Part shown: in pieces, positions 42,139-52,200 of the stretch
How the letters are laid out: each line of letters opens with the position of its first letter
How positions within the stretch are numbered: the stretch's first letter is position 1
Source: Marixanthotalea marina
GTDB lineage: Bacteria > Bacteroidota > Bacteroidia > Flavobacteriales > Flavobacteriaceae
DNA: 64,000 nucleotides
Reading direction: 5' to 3'
NCBI GenBank assembly: GCA_018883545.1
Contig: JAHLEH010000004.1
Span: 153,595-217,594 of the forward strand
Notes under the pieces: model-generated
What the model was told of the DNA's origin: nothing
Databases searched by the model: none
The model's input: the letters and a program-made list of their open reading frames with translations, nothing else
Program-made: the position numbers and the translations under genes

Positions 42139-43908
42139 CTAAATTAATTCAGAGAAGCATTTTTTAAGACCTTCAACATCCAATCCCACAGCCTTTTGTA
42201 ACTCTAATAGACTACCGTGTTCTATAAAGGTATCGGGAATACCCACTACTTTTATATTGTTTTTATAGTTATGGGTTGTGGCAAATTCCAAAACAGCACT
42301 ACCAAAACCACCTTTAATCACATTGTCTTCTACCGTAATAATCGTTGGGTAGGTTTTAAAAATGGTATGTAATAAATCTTCATCCAACGGTTTTACAAAA
42401 CGCATATCGTAATGGGCCATAGCCCCTGGATTGTTTGTGTTTTCTATGGCTTCACGCACATTTTTGGCAATGGCACCTATACTCAATACCGCTATGTTCT
42501 TACCGCTTTTAAGCTGAACGCCTTTGCCAATCTCTATTTTAGAAAAAGGTTGTTTCCAGTCAACAGTCACACCTTGTCCACGCGGGTAACGAATGGCAAT
42601 GGGTTGTTCTAATCTCAATTGCGCCGTGTACATAATGTTGCGCAATTCAACCTCATTTCTTGGTGCAAAAACAATCAGGTTTGGAATGCAACGTAAATAA
42701 GACAAATCGAAAACCCCATGGTGCGTGGCACCATCTTCACCTACCAAACCTGCACGGTCTAAACAGAACACCACAGGCAATTTTTGCAAGGCCACATCGT
42801 GAATAATTTGATCGTACGCTCGTTGTAAAAACGTGGAGTAAATATTGCAAAAGGATATCAAACCTTGTGTGGCCATGCCCGCCGCCAAAGTCACGGCATG
42901 TTGTTCGGCAACACCCACATCAAACGCCCGATTGGGAAAAGCATCCATCATATATTTTAAAGAACTACCCGTTGGCATGGCGGGTGTTATTCCTATAATC
43001 TTTTCATTAGCTTGAGCCAATTCCACCAACGTTAACCCAAAAACATTTTGGTATTTAGGTGGTTGCCCTGCGGTAGATTTTTTAATCACATCACCCGTAA
43101 TGGCATCAAATTTCCCTGGCGCATGGTATTTTACTTGGTCTTCTTCCGCTTGTTTTAAGCCTTTGCCTTTGGTGGTAATAATATGCAAAAATTTAGGCCC
43201 TTTAATGGTTTTTAACCGTTTTAATCCTGCTATTACTTTACCAATGTCGTGACCGTCAATAGGGCCGTAATAATCGAAATTCAAGGCCTTAATAATGTTA
43301 TTCCGTTTCTGCGTGCCTTTTTTAACATTGGTTAAATACTGCTTTAAAGCGCCCACACTGGGGTCGATACCAATGGCATTATCGTTTAAAATCACCAACA
43401 AATTGGCATCGGTCACACCAGCGTGATTTAATCCCTCAAAGGCCATTCCGCTTGCTATGGAAGCATCTCCTATAACAGCAATATGCTGTTTTTCAAAATC
43501 ACCTTTTAATTGGGACGCTATGGCCATGCCCAAAGCTGCAGAAATGGATGTGGATGAATGACCTGTTCCAAAAGCATCGTATGCACTTTCGCTACGTTTT
43601 GGAAACCCACTTAATCCTCCTAATTGCCTATTGGTATGAAAAACATCTTTTCTACCCGTTAAAATTTTATGACCATAAGCTTGGTGACCAACATCCCAAA
43701 TAAGTACATCCTCTGGTGTATTGAATACATAATGCAAAGCGATGGTCAATTCTACCACCCCTAAACTCGCCCCTAAATGGCCTTCCTTTGTAGCCAAAAT
43801 ATTGATGATAAACTCACGCAATTCTTGGGCAAGCTGTGGTAGTTGGCCTTGTTTTAAAAGACGTAATTCTTGTGGGGAATTTATAGTATGTATAAGATTG
43901 TTTTGCAC
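42139..43908 (-). CDS. dxs: 1-deoxy-D-xylulose-5-phosphate synthase
   Basis: A 589-residue thiamine-diphosphate enzyme that condenses pyruvate and glyceraldehyde 3-phosphate in the first step of the MEP isoprenoid pathway. Motifs: HLGASLGVVELTIALHYVF, the ThDP-binding GDASIASGMAFEGLNHAG, FDVGVAEQHAVTLAAGMA, DRAGLVGEDGATHHGVFD and the C-terminal transketolase domain. There is no ATG near the family start. I choose the GTG at 43906-43908; a TTG five codons upstream (43923) is the alternative. A perfect TATTTTTG element ends 4 nt before the GTG, so the mRNA may be essentially leaderless. Confidence 0.93.
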   Translation of the reverse strand: MQNNLIHTINSPQELRLLKQGQLPQLAQELREFIINILATKEGHLGASLGVVELTIALHYVFNTPEDVLIWDVGHQAYGHKILTGRKDVFHTNRQLGGLSGFPKRSESAYDAFGTGHSSTSISAALGMAIASQLKGDFEKQHIAVIGDASIASGMAFEGLNHAGVTDANLLVILNDNAIGIDPSVGALKQYLTNVKKGTQKRNNIIKALNFDYYGPIDGHDIGKVIAGLKRLKTIKGPKFLHIITTKGKGLKQAEEDQVKYHAPGKFDAITGDVIKKSTAGQPPKYQNVFGLTLVELAQANEKIIGITPAMPTGSSLKYMMDAFPNRAFDVGVAEQHAVTLAAGMATQGLISFCNIYSTFLQRAYDQIIHDVALQKLPVVFCLDRAGLVGEDGATHHGVFDLSYLRCIPNLIVFAPRNEVELRNIMYTAQLRLEQPIAIRYPRGQGVTVDWKQPFSKIEIGKGVQLKSGKNIAVLSIGAIAKNVREAIENTNNPGAMAHYDMRFVKPLDEDLLHTIFKTYPTIITVEDNVIKGGFGSAVLEFATTHNYKNNIKVVGIPDTFIEHGSLLELQKAVGLDVEGLKKCFSELI

Positions 43909-43912
43909 CGAA

Positions 43913-43920
43913 CAAAAATA
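43913..43920 (-). promoter_or_regulatory. dxs promoter (-7 element) abutting the start codon
   Basis: TATTTTTG on the minus strand, four nucleotides before the GTG start. A TTA trinucleotide lies 19 bp upstream at the -33 position. The surrounding TTCTTGTATTTTTGTT is identical to that before the polyprenyl synthase gene (57062-57077). Confidence 0.55.
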
Positions 43921-44101
43921 CAAGAATTTATCCTTCTTCTAACCCTATTTCTCTATACGAAATAGCAAATTGCATTTAATCGTTTTCCTTCATTACAAAA
44001 AGGTATTTTTTATTTAAACCTAAATTACTGACTATTAGTTTTGTAAAATATTTCCTGTTATTTTTAACTTTTTCGACCTTACAAAACTTCCCATAAACCT
44101 A

Positions 44102-44109
44102 TATGTTTG
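44102..44109 (+). promoter_or_regulatory. -7 element of the lipocalin-like lipoprotein gene
   Basis: Exact TATGTTTG, 33 bp before the start codon. The remaining intergenic DNA (43924-44101) shows no gene. Confidence 0.5.
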
Positions 44110-44142
44110 CCCACCAAATCAATTTAATTAAATATTAAAACC

Positions 44143-44628
44143 ATGAATTTATTAAAAAAATTAGCCCTAGTTTTATTTGTATCTGCTTTTGTAGCATGTA
44201 GTAGTGATGACGATGATAACAACTTTCCAAATGAAAGTGAAATCCCAACAAGTGCCAGCGATGTCGATCCCGATAACTCTCCAGAAGAAGAAGGTATTCA
44301 AGAAGGAAGTTTTTCAATTGTAGGCCGTTGGGTTGGTACAGGCTATATTGAAGACGGAGAAATGTACCCTTTAGAAGAAGGAGAATGTGCAGAACATTTA
44401 ACCTTTGACAACAAGGATATAATGTCTGTAAATTATTCTTATAATGGTGAGGAATGTGTTGAAGATGAGATTGTTTTTGGTGCCTATACTCGCGATGGTG
44501 GAAAGCTAAATGTTTTTATTGAAGGGGAAAAAGTTTCTTTAACCATAGAAATAACCGAAACAACTTTAAAACTTTCTGGTATAGATGGTGAAGAAGTATG
44601 GACTGATGTTTTTGAAAAAATGCAATAA
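44143..44628 (+). CDS. Lipocalin-like lipoprotein
   Basis: 161 residues: lipoprotein signal (VSAFVAC, Cys19) with an SSDDDD surface-export-like acidic stretch directly after the Cys, a Glu/Asp/Ser-rich linker, and a small beta barrel starting IVGRWVGTGYIEDGEMYPLEEGECAEHLTF and ending EEVWTDVFEKM. The GxW start and paired cysteines (GEC, EEC) match the lipocalin-like domains common in Bacteroidota lipoproteins. Ligand unknown. Alone between dxs and tadA, with its own promoter and terminator. Confidence 0.75.
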   Translation: MNLLKKLALVLFVSAFVACSSDDDDNNFPNESEIPTSASDVDPDNSPEEEGIQEGSFSIVGRWVGTGYIEDGEMYPLEEGECAEHLTFDNKDIMSVNYSYNGEECVEDEIVFGAYTRDGGKLNVFIEGEKVSLTIEITETTLKLSGIDGEEVWTDVFEKMQ

Positions 44629-44648
44629 TCCAAATTAGTTATAAAATT

Positions 44649-44676
44649 AAGGCCTGTTCATAAACAGGCCTTTTTT
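44649..44676 (+). terminator. Terminator of the lipocalin-like gene
   Basis: AAGGCCTGTT / AACAGGCCTT stem, 4-nt loop, followed by TTTT. Confidence 0.88.
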
Positions 44677-44744
44677 GTTCTATTAATCTCCATCCTTTTC
44701 ATTTTTTTAATAAGTTTGATAAAGTATAAACATCTTTGCAGATT

Positions 44745-45194
44745 ATGATTAATCCTTTCGATGATACATATTTCATGAAAAAAGCGCTTCAGGAAGCAGA
44801 GGCTGCCTACGAAAAAGGAGAAATTCCCGTTGGAGCTGTTATTGTGGTTGACAATAAAATTATTGGTCGGGGACACAACCTTACCGAAACTTTGACCGAT
44901 GTAACCGCCCATGCCGAAATGCAGGCCATTACAGCAGCTGCCAATTTTTTGGGAGGCAAATACTTAAAGAATTGCACGCTATATGTTACCCTAGAACCTT
45001 GCCAAATGTGTGCTGGTGCCTTGTATTGGAGCCAGATTTCAAAAATTGTTTATGGGGCTCGGGATATGGAACGCGGTTGTATCAATTTAAACACAAAACT
45101 ACACCCCAAAACAACCATAACAGGTGGGATTTTGGAAGCTGAAACTTCGGCACTTTTGAAACGGTTTTTTATTGAAAAACGAAATTTGAATTGA
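44745..45194 (+). CDS. tadA: tRNA-specific adenosine deaminase (TadA-like)
   Basis: A 149-residue zinc deaminase that converts A34 to inosine in tRNA-Arg(ACG). The zinc/catalytic motifs are HAEMQAI (His, Glu) and PCQMCAGAL (two Cys); the YLKNCTLYVTLEPCQMC context is typical of TadA rather than guanine or cytosine deaminases. The C-terminal helix ends KRFFIEKRN. I take the ATG at 44745; an in-frame TTG three codons earlier is less likely. Confidence 0.9.
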   Translation: MINPFDDTYFMKKALQEAEAAYEKGEIPVGAVIVVDNKIIGRGHNLTETLTDVTAHAEMQAITAAANFLGGKYLKNCTLYVTLEPCQMCAGALYWSQISKIVYGARDMERGCINLNTKLHPKTTITGGILEAETSALLKRFFIEKRNLN

Positions 45195-45200
45195 TTCTTT

Positions 45201-45295
45201 TTGTCACCCTGTCCCGATAGTTATCAGGTTTGTCTAAGGGTCTCATTAAATATAAACCTAAAAAATTAACATTCAGAAACAAGTTCAGAATGACA
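45201..45295. repeat. Degenerate palindromic intergenic repeat
   Basis: Contains GTCACCCTGTCCCGATAG near the left end and CAGAAACAAGTTCAGAATGAC near the right, fragments of the same dispersed palindromic family as 15355-15382. It lies in a convergent gap. Confidence 0.5.
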
Positions 45296-45302
45296 ATACT
45301 TA

Positions 45303-45539
45303 TCAATATTTATTCTTCCTTTGATTCTCCCGCATTTTATCTAAATTCTCTTTGGTAAGCATATAATCTTTTATGTTCTTGTCTTTCCATCGATAATAGG
45401 CAAATAAGGGAAAGACCAAAAAGAACAAGCCAGCAACTCCAAACCCAATCATTTTCTGTGAATATTCAAAATCAACAAAGTAACCCGTAAGAATACTGGC
45501 TAAGGACAAAACAAACAAGACACCTATAACATATTTCAT
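45303..45539 (-). CDS. Small two-helix membrane protein
   Basis: 78 residues: two transmembrane segments (about 3-22 and 31-49) joined by a short FVDFEYSQKM loop, then a basic cytoplasmic tail with YYRWKDKNIKDYMLTKENLDKMRENQRKN. Function unknown; short proteins of this layout are conserved in Flavobacteriaceae. It lies 3 bp downstream of the CLC gene and is probably cotranscribed with it. Confidence 0.7.
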   Translation of the reverse strand: MKYVIGVLFVLSLASILTGYFVDFEYSQKMIGFGVAGLFFLVFPLFAYYRWKDKNIKDYMLTKENLDKMRENQRKNKY

Positions 45540-45542
45540 AAC

Positions 45543-47330
45543 TTACTTGGTAAAATTAATGAGCTGCCTTCTATAAGCTGTTAGCAATTTCGATTTAGAA
45601 ATAAAGCCTATATAAACGTTGTTTTTAACGACGGGTAAATTCCAAGCACTGCTATCTTGGAATTTTTTCATTATATCGGTCATTTTATCCTTTTCAATAT
45701 CAACCACTTCGGGTGGCGGTTGCATAATTTCGTGTGCTCTTACTTCTGTATACAAATCTTGGTCGAACATAATAGGCCTTAAATCGTCCAACAGAATAAT
45801 GCCCGCCAACTCTTTGGTTTTAGCATCTATAACTGGAAATATATTGCGATTGGATTTTATAACAGCCGTATGCACTATTTCACCCAAATTCATATTTGGT
45901 GTAATACTAGCAAAATTGGTTTCAATAACTTTTTCAATATCCATAAAGGTTAAAACGGCATGGTCTTTATCATGCGTTATCAGTTCACCTTTTCTTCCAA
46001 GTTGCATATTATACACAGAATGTTTACTGAAATATTTTGTAATACCGAAGGAAATAGTAGCTGTTAACATTAATGGAATGAAAAGTTCGTAACCACCTGT
46101 TAGTTCAGCTATTAAAAATATGGCCGTTAATGGTGCGTGTAAAACACCAGCCAATAAACCTGCCATACCAACCAATGTGAAATTACTTTCGGAAACTGGT
46201 GCATTTACCAAACCACTATAATTAATAATTTTTGCTATGCAGTTGCCCATTATACTCCCCATAAATAATGTTGGCGCAAAAATACCTCCAACACCGCCGG
46301 CACCAAAGGTTAAACAGCTGGCAATGATTTTAAAAAACACCAAGCCAGCTAAAAGCCCGATAACAATCCAAATATTATCTAAATTCATATCTAGAAAGTT
46401 ATTCCGCAAGGCTTTTTCGGGGTTTCCGGCTATTAAGTTATTAATAACCTCAAATCCTTCTCCGTATAGTGGCGGTATAAAAAATATTAACACCCCCAAT
46501 AGCACGCCTCCAATAATCAATTGATTAACTGGCGATTTTATTTTATCGAAAAACTTATGGATGCGATCGTACATTGTCGCAAAATAAACAGATACAAAAG
46601 CGGCCACAATACCCAAAATCATATAAAAAGGCACATCGCCTACAACAAACTTATCTTCTATTCTAAAAGGTAAAAGTATGTCGTCTCCAAAGAAAAAATA
46701 CGATGTTAAAATAGCCGAAAGAGACGCCAGCAACAATGGCAGCATAGAGGCAATTGTTAAATCCAAGCTAAAAACTTCTATGGCAAAAACGATGGCTGCA
46801 ATAGGTGCTTTAAAAATTGATGACATAGCTCCTGCCGCCGCACACCCTATCAATAAATTCCTAGTGTTCTGGTTCATGTGGAACATTCTGGAAATATTAG
46901 AACCAATGGCAGCACCCGTTGCTACTGTAGGTCCTTCCAAACCAACAGAACCTCCAAAACCTACCGTAAGTGGTGCTGTTAAAATAGATCCAAACATTTG
47001 GTATTGTTTCATAATACCCTTTCGCTTGGAAATAGCATAGAGAGTAGATGGGATACCATGGCTAACTTTGTTTCTTATTACATACTTCATAATAAGAAAC
47101 ACAAACGTAAGTCCTAAAATAGGGGATAAAAAATAAAATGCATGATGATAATCCTTAATTAAATTGCCTTCTAAAACATGCTGAAAAAAGTGGGTTAAGT
47201 TTTTTAAAACAACGGCTCCTACTCCTGAGGTAAAGCCTACTACAACACTTAAAATATAAACAAATTGCCTATGGGAAATATGTTTAGCTCTCCAAATAAG
47301 TACCTGTTTTAAAATAGTTTCTTTTGGCAT
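45543..47330 (-). CDS. CLC-family chloride channel/antiporter with CBS pair
   Basis: 595 residues: a CLC membrane domain (about 20-435) followed by two CBS domains (about 450-585). Selectivity-filter motifs are GSVGLEGPTVATGAAIGSN, with the gating glutamate, and GAGGVGGIFAPTLFMGSIMGN. AGLLAGVLHAPLTAIFLIAELTGGYELFIPLML is the conserved late helix region. Members are either Cl-/H+ exchangers or channels; the sequence does not settle which. CBS domains suggest nucleotide control. It starts 48 bp from the aspS stop, just past its terminator. Confidence 0.93.
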   Translation of the reverse strand: MPKETILKQVLIWRAKHISHRQFVYILSVVVGFTSGVGAVVLKNLTHFFQHVLEGNLIKDYHHAFYFLSPILGLTFVFLIMKYVIRNKVSHGIPSTLYAISKRKGIMKQYQMFGSILTAPLTVGFGGSVGLEGPTVATGAAIGSNISRMFHMNQNTRNLLIGCAAAGAMSSIFKAPIAAIVFAIEVFSLDLTIASMLPLLLASLSAILTSYFFFGDDILLPFRIEDKFVVGDVPFYMILGIVAAFVSVYFATMYDRIHKFFDKIKSPVNQLIIGGVLLGVLIFFIPPLYGEGFEVINNLIAGNPEKALRNNFLDMNLDNIWIVIGLLAGLVFFKIIASCLTFGAGGVGGIFAPTLFMGSIMGNCIAKIINYSGLVNAPVSESNFTLVGMAGLLAGVLHAPLTAIFLIAELTGGYELFIPLMLTATISFGITKYFSKHSVYNMQLGRKGELITHDKDHAVLTFMDIEKVIETNFASITPNMNLGEIVHTAVIKSNRNIFPVIDAKTKELAGIILLDDLRPIMFDQDLYTEVRAHEIMQPPPEVVDIEKDKMTDIMKKFQDSSAWNLPVVKNNVYIGFISKSKLLTAYRRQLINFTK

Positions 47331-47340
47331 ATCAAATTTT

Positions 47341-47371
47341 AAAAAAAATGTCCCGAAGTATTAACGGGACA
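47341..47371 (-). terminator. Terminator of aspS
   Basis: TGTCCCG / CGGGACA stem (47349-47355, 47365-47371) with a 9-nt loop; eight A on the plus strand give a U run on the minus transcript. Confidence 0.75.
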
Positions 47372-47377
47372 AAATTA

Positions 47378-49132
47378 TTAAGATTTTAAATTCAGTTTTA
47401 AGTTCAACTCTTGCAATTGTTCATCATCAATTGGCGCTGGGGCATCTATCATAACATCACGTCCTGCATTGTTTTTTGGAAACGCAATAAAATCGCGAAT
47501 GGTTTCTTGTCCACCCAAAATGGCCACCAATCTGTCCAATCCAAATGCCAAACCACCATGAGGCGGGGCACCATATTGAAAGGCATCCATTAAAAATCCG
47601 AATTGGGCTTTGGCCTGTTCTGGTGTAAAGCCTAAATAATCGAACATGAGTGATTGTGTTTTTTTATCATGGATTCTGATAGAACCACCACCTATTTCGT
47701 TACCGTTTAAAACCAAATCGTAGGCATTGGCCTTAACAGCTCCCGGATCGGTTTTTAATAATTCAATCTGTCCAGGCTTAGGTGACGTAAATGGATGGTG
47801 CATGGCGTGATAGCGATTGGTTTCCTCGTCCCATTCCAACAATGGGAAATCGAGTACCCAAAGTGGTGCGAATTCGTTTGGTTTGCGCAACCCCAAACGT
47901 TCAGCCAATTCCATACGAAGCGCACTTAACTGCGTTCTTACTTTATTGGTATCTCCAGAAAGCACACAGATTAAATCTCCTGCTTGAGCACCTGTAATTT
48001 CTGCCCATTTAGCCAAATCGGTTTCATCATAAAATTTATCTACGGACGATTTAAACGTGCCATCTTCATTACAACGGCAATACACCATACCCATGGCACC
48101 TATTTGCGGACGTTTTACCCAATCGATTAATTGGTCTATTTCTTTTCTGGTAAATGCATTGCCTCCTGGCACCGCAATACCAACAACCAATTCGGCTGAA
48201 TTAAATACATTGAAATCCTTATGCTGTGCCACGGCATTCAATTCGCCAAACTGCATCCCAAAACGAATATCTGGCTTATCGTTTCCATACAATCGTATGG
48301 CATCATCGTACAACATTCTAGGAAACTCCTCAACCTCCACACCATTTACTTCTTTTAATAAATGACGCGTTAAACCTTCAAACACATTTAAAATATCTTC
48401 CTGCTCTACAAACGCCATTTCACAATCTATTTGTGTGAACTCTGGCTGCCTGTCGGCACGTAAATCTTCATCCCTAAAACATTTAACTATCTGGAAGTAT
48501 TTATCCATACCGCCTACCATAAGTAATTGCTTAAAGGTTTGAGGCGATTGTGGCAGGGCGTAAAACTGACCTTCGTTCATTCTGCTAGGCACTACAAAAT
48601 CGCGTGCACCCTCTGGTGTTGACTTTATTAAATAAGGTGTTTCTACTTCTATAAAACCTTCATCAGACAAATATTTACGAACCTCTTGGGATACTTTATG
48701 TCTAAAAATCAAACTATTCTTTACAGGATTGCGACGAATATCCAAGTAGCGGTATTTCATGCGCAATTCTTCACCTCCATCTGTTTTATCCTCAATAGTA
48801 AACGGTGGCAATAAGGCTTCATTTAGAATGGTTAATTCTGAAACCAGAATTTCAATAGCACCTGTTGGTATATTTGGGTTTTTAGAAGCACGCTCTATTA
48901 CAGTACCTGTTACTTGAATGACGAACTCGCGCCCCAAATTTTGGGCTTGTTCCATAATTTCTTTAGATGTACGTTCCTCATCAAACACCAATTGGGTAAT
49001 ACCATAGCGGTCTCTTAAATCTACCCAAACAATAAATCCTTTATCACGTAGTTTTTGAACCCACCCTGAAAGGGTAACCGTTTCATTTACATTTGAAGCT
49101 CTTAGCTCTCCACAATTATGACTTCTATACAT
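47378..49132 (-). CDS. aspS: Aspartyl-tRNA synthetase
   Basis: A 584-residue class II synthetase. It has an N-terminal OB-fold anticodon domain ([41 protein letters not shown]), motif 1/2 in [17 protein letters not shown] and [21 protein letters not shown], the bacterial GAD insertion (about 285-415) and motif 3 in [17 protein letters not shown]. Length and insertion match bacterial AspRS. Monocistronic with a terminator. Confidence 0.98.
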   Translation of the reverse strand: MYRSHNCGELRASNVNETVTLSGWVQKLRDKGFIVWVDLRDRYGITQLVFDEERTSKEIMEQAQNLGREFVIQVTGTVIERASKNPNIPTGAIEILVSELTILNEALLPPFTIEDKTDGGEELRMKYRYLDIRRNPVKNSLIFRHKVSQEVRKYLSDEGFIEVETPYLIKSTPEGARDFVVPSRMNEGQFYALPQSPQTFKQLLMVGGMDKYFQIVKCFRDEDLRADRQPEFTQIDCEMAFVEQEDILNVFEGLTRHLLKEVNGVEVEEFPRMLYDDAIRLYGNDKPDIRFGMQFGELNAVAQHKDFNVFNSAELVVGIAVPGGNAFTRKEIDQLIDWVKRPQIGAMGMVYCRCNEDGTFKSSVDKFYDETDLAKWAEITGAQAGDLICVLSGDTNKVRTQLSALRMELAERLGLRKPNEFAPLWVLDFPLLEWDEETNRYHAMHHPFTSPKPGQIELLKTDPGAVKANAYDLVLNGNEIGGGSIRIHDKKTQSLMFDYLGFTPEQAKAQFGFLMDAFQYGAPPHGGLAFGLDRLVAILGGQETIRDFIAFPKNNAGRDVMIDAPAPIDDEQLQELNLKLNLKS

Positions 49133-49183
49133 AGTGTAAAATTGAAGTGCAAATTTAAGTAAGTTATACGATTATAAATAAAA

Positions 49184-49213
49184 AACCCCCAACAAATGTT
49201 GAGGGTCATTTTT
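49184..49213 (-). terminator. Terminator of the TetR-TolC-adaptor-RND operon
   Basis: Imperfect ACCCCCAAC / GTTGAGGGT stem with a 4-nt loop and A/T runs on both sides, just beyond the RND permease stop. Confidence 0.75.
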
Positions 49214-49229
49214 TATGATTAATATAAAT

Positions 49230-52200
49230 TTAGGATATTTCTACAACTGCTTTTTTTTCCGACCCAAACTTACTTTTTAGCCACATTTTAAATAAGGTTA
49301 TTAAATAAAATAATATAGGCACCACAACAAGGGTTAAGAATGTTGCAATAAATAACCCGTAAATTACGGTCCACGCCAAAGGCCCCCAGAAAATCACGTT
49401 GTCACCACCAAAATATATATGTGGATTAAATTCACTAAACAGCGTGAAAAAATTAAGATTCAGACCAATTGCTAACGGAATTAATCCTAAGATAGTTGTT
49501 ATTGCCGTTAACAACACTGGGCGTAAACGTGCTTTTCCAGCAGTTACAATAATATCGAACAGCTCTGATTTTTCTAAATAGTCTTCTTCATCCATATCCA
49601 ATTCCGCTTTTCGCCTATCTATTAAAAGCTGAGCATAATCCAGGAGTACCACCCCATTGTTAACCACAATACCCGCTAAGGAAATAATCCCCATCATAGT
49701 CATCATAATAACAAAAGGAGCTCCAGTAATAACAATACCTCCAAACACACCTATAAGGCTTAGGAATACGGCTGTCATAATAATAGCTGGTTTTGACACT
49801 GAATTGAATTGAAAAATAAGAATAAAGAAAATCAATGCCAATCCTTTGAAAAAAGCACTCATTAAAAAGGCTTGTTGTTTATTTTGCTCTTCAATTTGCC
49901 CCGTGTAATCTACTTTTATGGAACTAGGCAAACCTTCAAAATTTTTCATTTCCTTTTGAATTTGATCTACCACTGCACCGGCATCGGTATAACCCGGAGA
50001 CAACGCCGAATATAATGTTACAACACGTTTGGTGTCATTATGTTTAATAGCACTATACCCTGAATTGTTATTTTGTCTTGCAACTGTTGATACCGGTATT
50101 TCCCTGATTTGACCAGAGGCCATGTCCCTAAACGTGATTTTCTGATTGAAAATAGCACTTTTATTATATCTTATTTCATCATTAAATCGCACATAAATAT
50201 CATAATCCTCACCAGCTTCTTTGTAAATACCTGCTTTTGCACCAAAAATGGAATTCCTAAGCTGTTGCCCCACCTGGCCAGCACTAACACCCAACTCACC
50301 AGCTTTTTGTCTATCAACCAATACTTGCATAGCAGGTTTGTCTTTATTCACATCTACTTTTAATTCATCAATACCACCAATATTTTTTGAATTAATAAAA
50401 TCTTTCATTTCTTCTGCTTTGGTAATCAAAAGCGAATAATCTTCTCCTTCTAATTCAATATTGATAGGAGGCCCTGCTGGAGGACCAGCTACATCTTTTT
50501 CAACAGAAATAGAAACCCCAGGGTAAATACCTACCAATGCCTGCTGCACTTTTTGACGCATTAATTCGCTATCTTCTCCATTACGGTATTTATACTCGCG
50601 CATAGATGCCGTAATTTTTGCTTTATGTGGCATTTCGGCCGCAGAGCCACCATCTGTTTGTGGGTTTCCGGCACCTTCACCTACTTGAGATACTGCACTT
50701 TCTACCATGAAATTTTTGCCATTTTCCATGTACATATCTTGATTGATAACCTGATACACTTTGTTCTCAATCTCTTTGGTGATTTCATTGGTTTTTTTAA
50801 TATCTGTACCTTCTGGATATTCTATATAAACAATAATTTGGTTCGGTTTGTTATCTGGGAAAAACTCCACTTTTGTACGCTTAGTGCTCAATGAAATGCC
50901 AAAAGCCATAAAAGCTACAATAAGCAATATGAATGTTCCTATCGAAATAAAGTAAGGGCGTTTAGCTTTTAGAGCGCCTTTTAAGGTCTTTTCATAAGCA
51001 TTTTCCAGTCTAACCAAAGTTTTGGCTTGAAAATTATTGGCCATTTTTCTTACAACCAACCTATAGACCCAAAGCATGATGGCTGTAAATACCATAACAC
51101 TGCCCAAGCCTCTATATGGGCCGCCAATAATGAAAATGAAAATTCCAAAAATAGAAATGATGGCTGTTAGTTTAATGATTCGCTCCTGCGGCATTTCTTT
51201 ATCTTCCAACGTCATGAATTGCGACACCAATACCGAATTAAAAAATATGGCAACAATTAACGAAGACCCTAACACAACGGCGAGCGTAATAGGGAAATAA
51301 ATCATGAATTGCCCCATCAATCCTGGCCATAAACCAAGTGGAATAAACGCTGCAACAGTTGTGGCTGTTGAAATTATTATAGGCAAAGCTATTTCTCCAA
51401 TACCTTTTTTGGCAGCTTCCACACGGCTTAACCCTTCATCTTCCATTAAACGATACACGTTTTCAACCAGAACAATACCGTTATCTACCAACATACCAAG
51501 CCCCATAATCAACCCAAAAAGAATCATGGTATTCATGGTATAACCCATAGTATGTAAAATCATTAAGGACATAAACATAGACATTGGGATAGCAAAACCA
51601 ACAAACAAAGCATTTTTAAATCCCAAAAAGAACATTAAAACCGTAACTACTAGCATAATACCAAAAATGATATTGTTCACTAGATCATCTACTTGGCCTA
51701 ATGTTTTAGAAGATTGATCGTTGGTAATAGTCACTTTTAAATTTGGTGGAAACACCTCTTTCTTAGCTTTTTCAACAATCTCTTTTATTTGGTTTACAGC
51801 CTCTACTTCATTTTTCCCAGAGCGCTTTTTTACATCAAGCATAACGACTTGAGCCCCTTGCTTAGTAATTGGATCGTACTCTCTGGCATAAGTGGTTTTA
51901 TCTTTATCCTTAAACGTTACTTTAGCAACATCGGTTAAGTAAATAGGATTATTGTTTTCCGATTTTACAACAAAATTCTCAAGTTCAGACGGTTTTTCTA
52001 TTTCCCCGATTATCCTAATAGTTCTTCGCTGCCCACTGGCAATTAAATTTCCCGCAGACATGGTCATGTTGCCATTATTAATGGCGCCAATAACATCATC
52101 AAAACTTACTTGAGACGCCATCATTCTATAGATATCTACAGCAACCTCAACTTCTTTTTCTTGAGCACCACGAATATCTACTTGTTTTATTTCTATAAGG

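Noticed and set aside
45619..46092. 157-codon frame antisense to the CLC channel
   Set aside because: Shadow of the membrane protein gene; composition follows from the complementary codons and nothing suggests translation.
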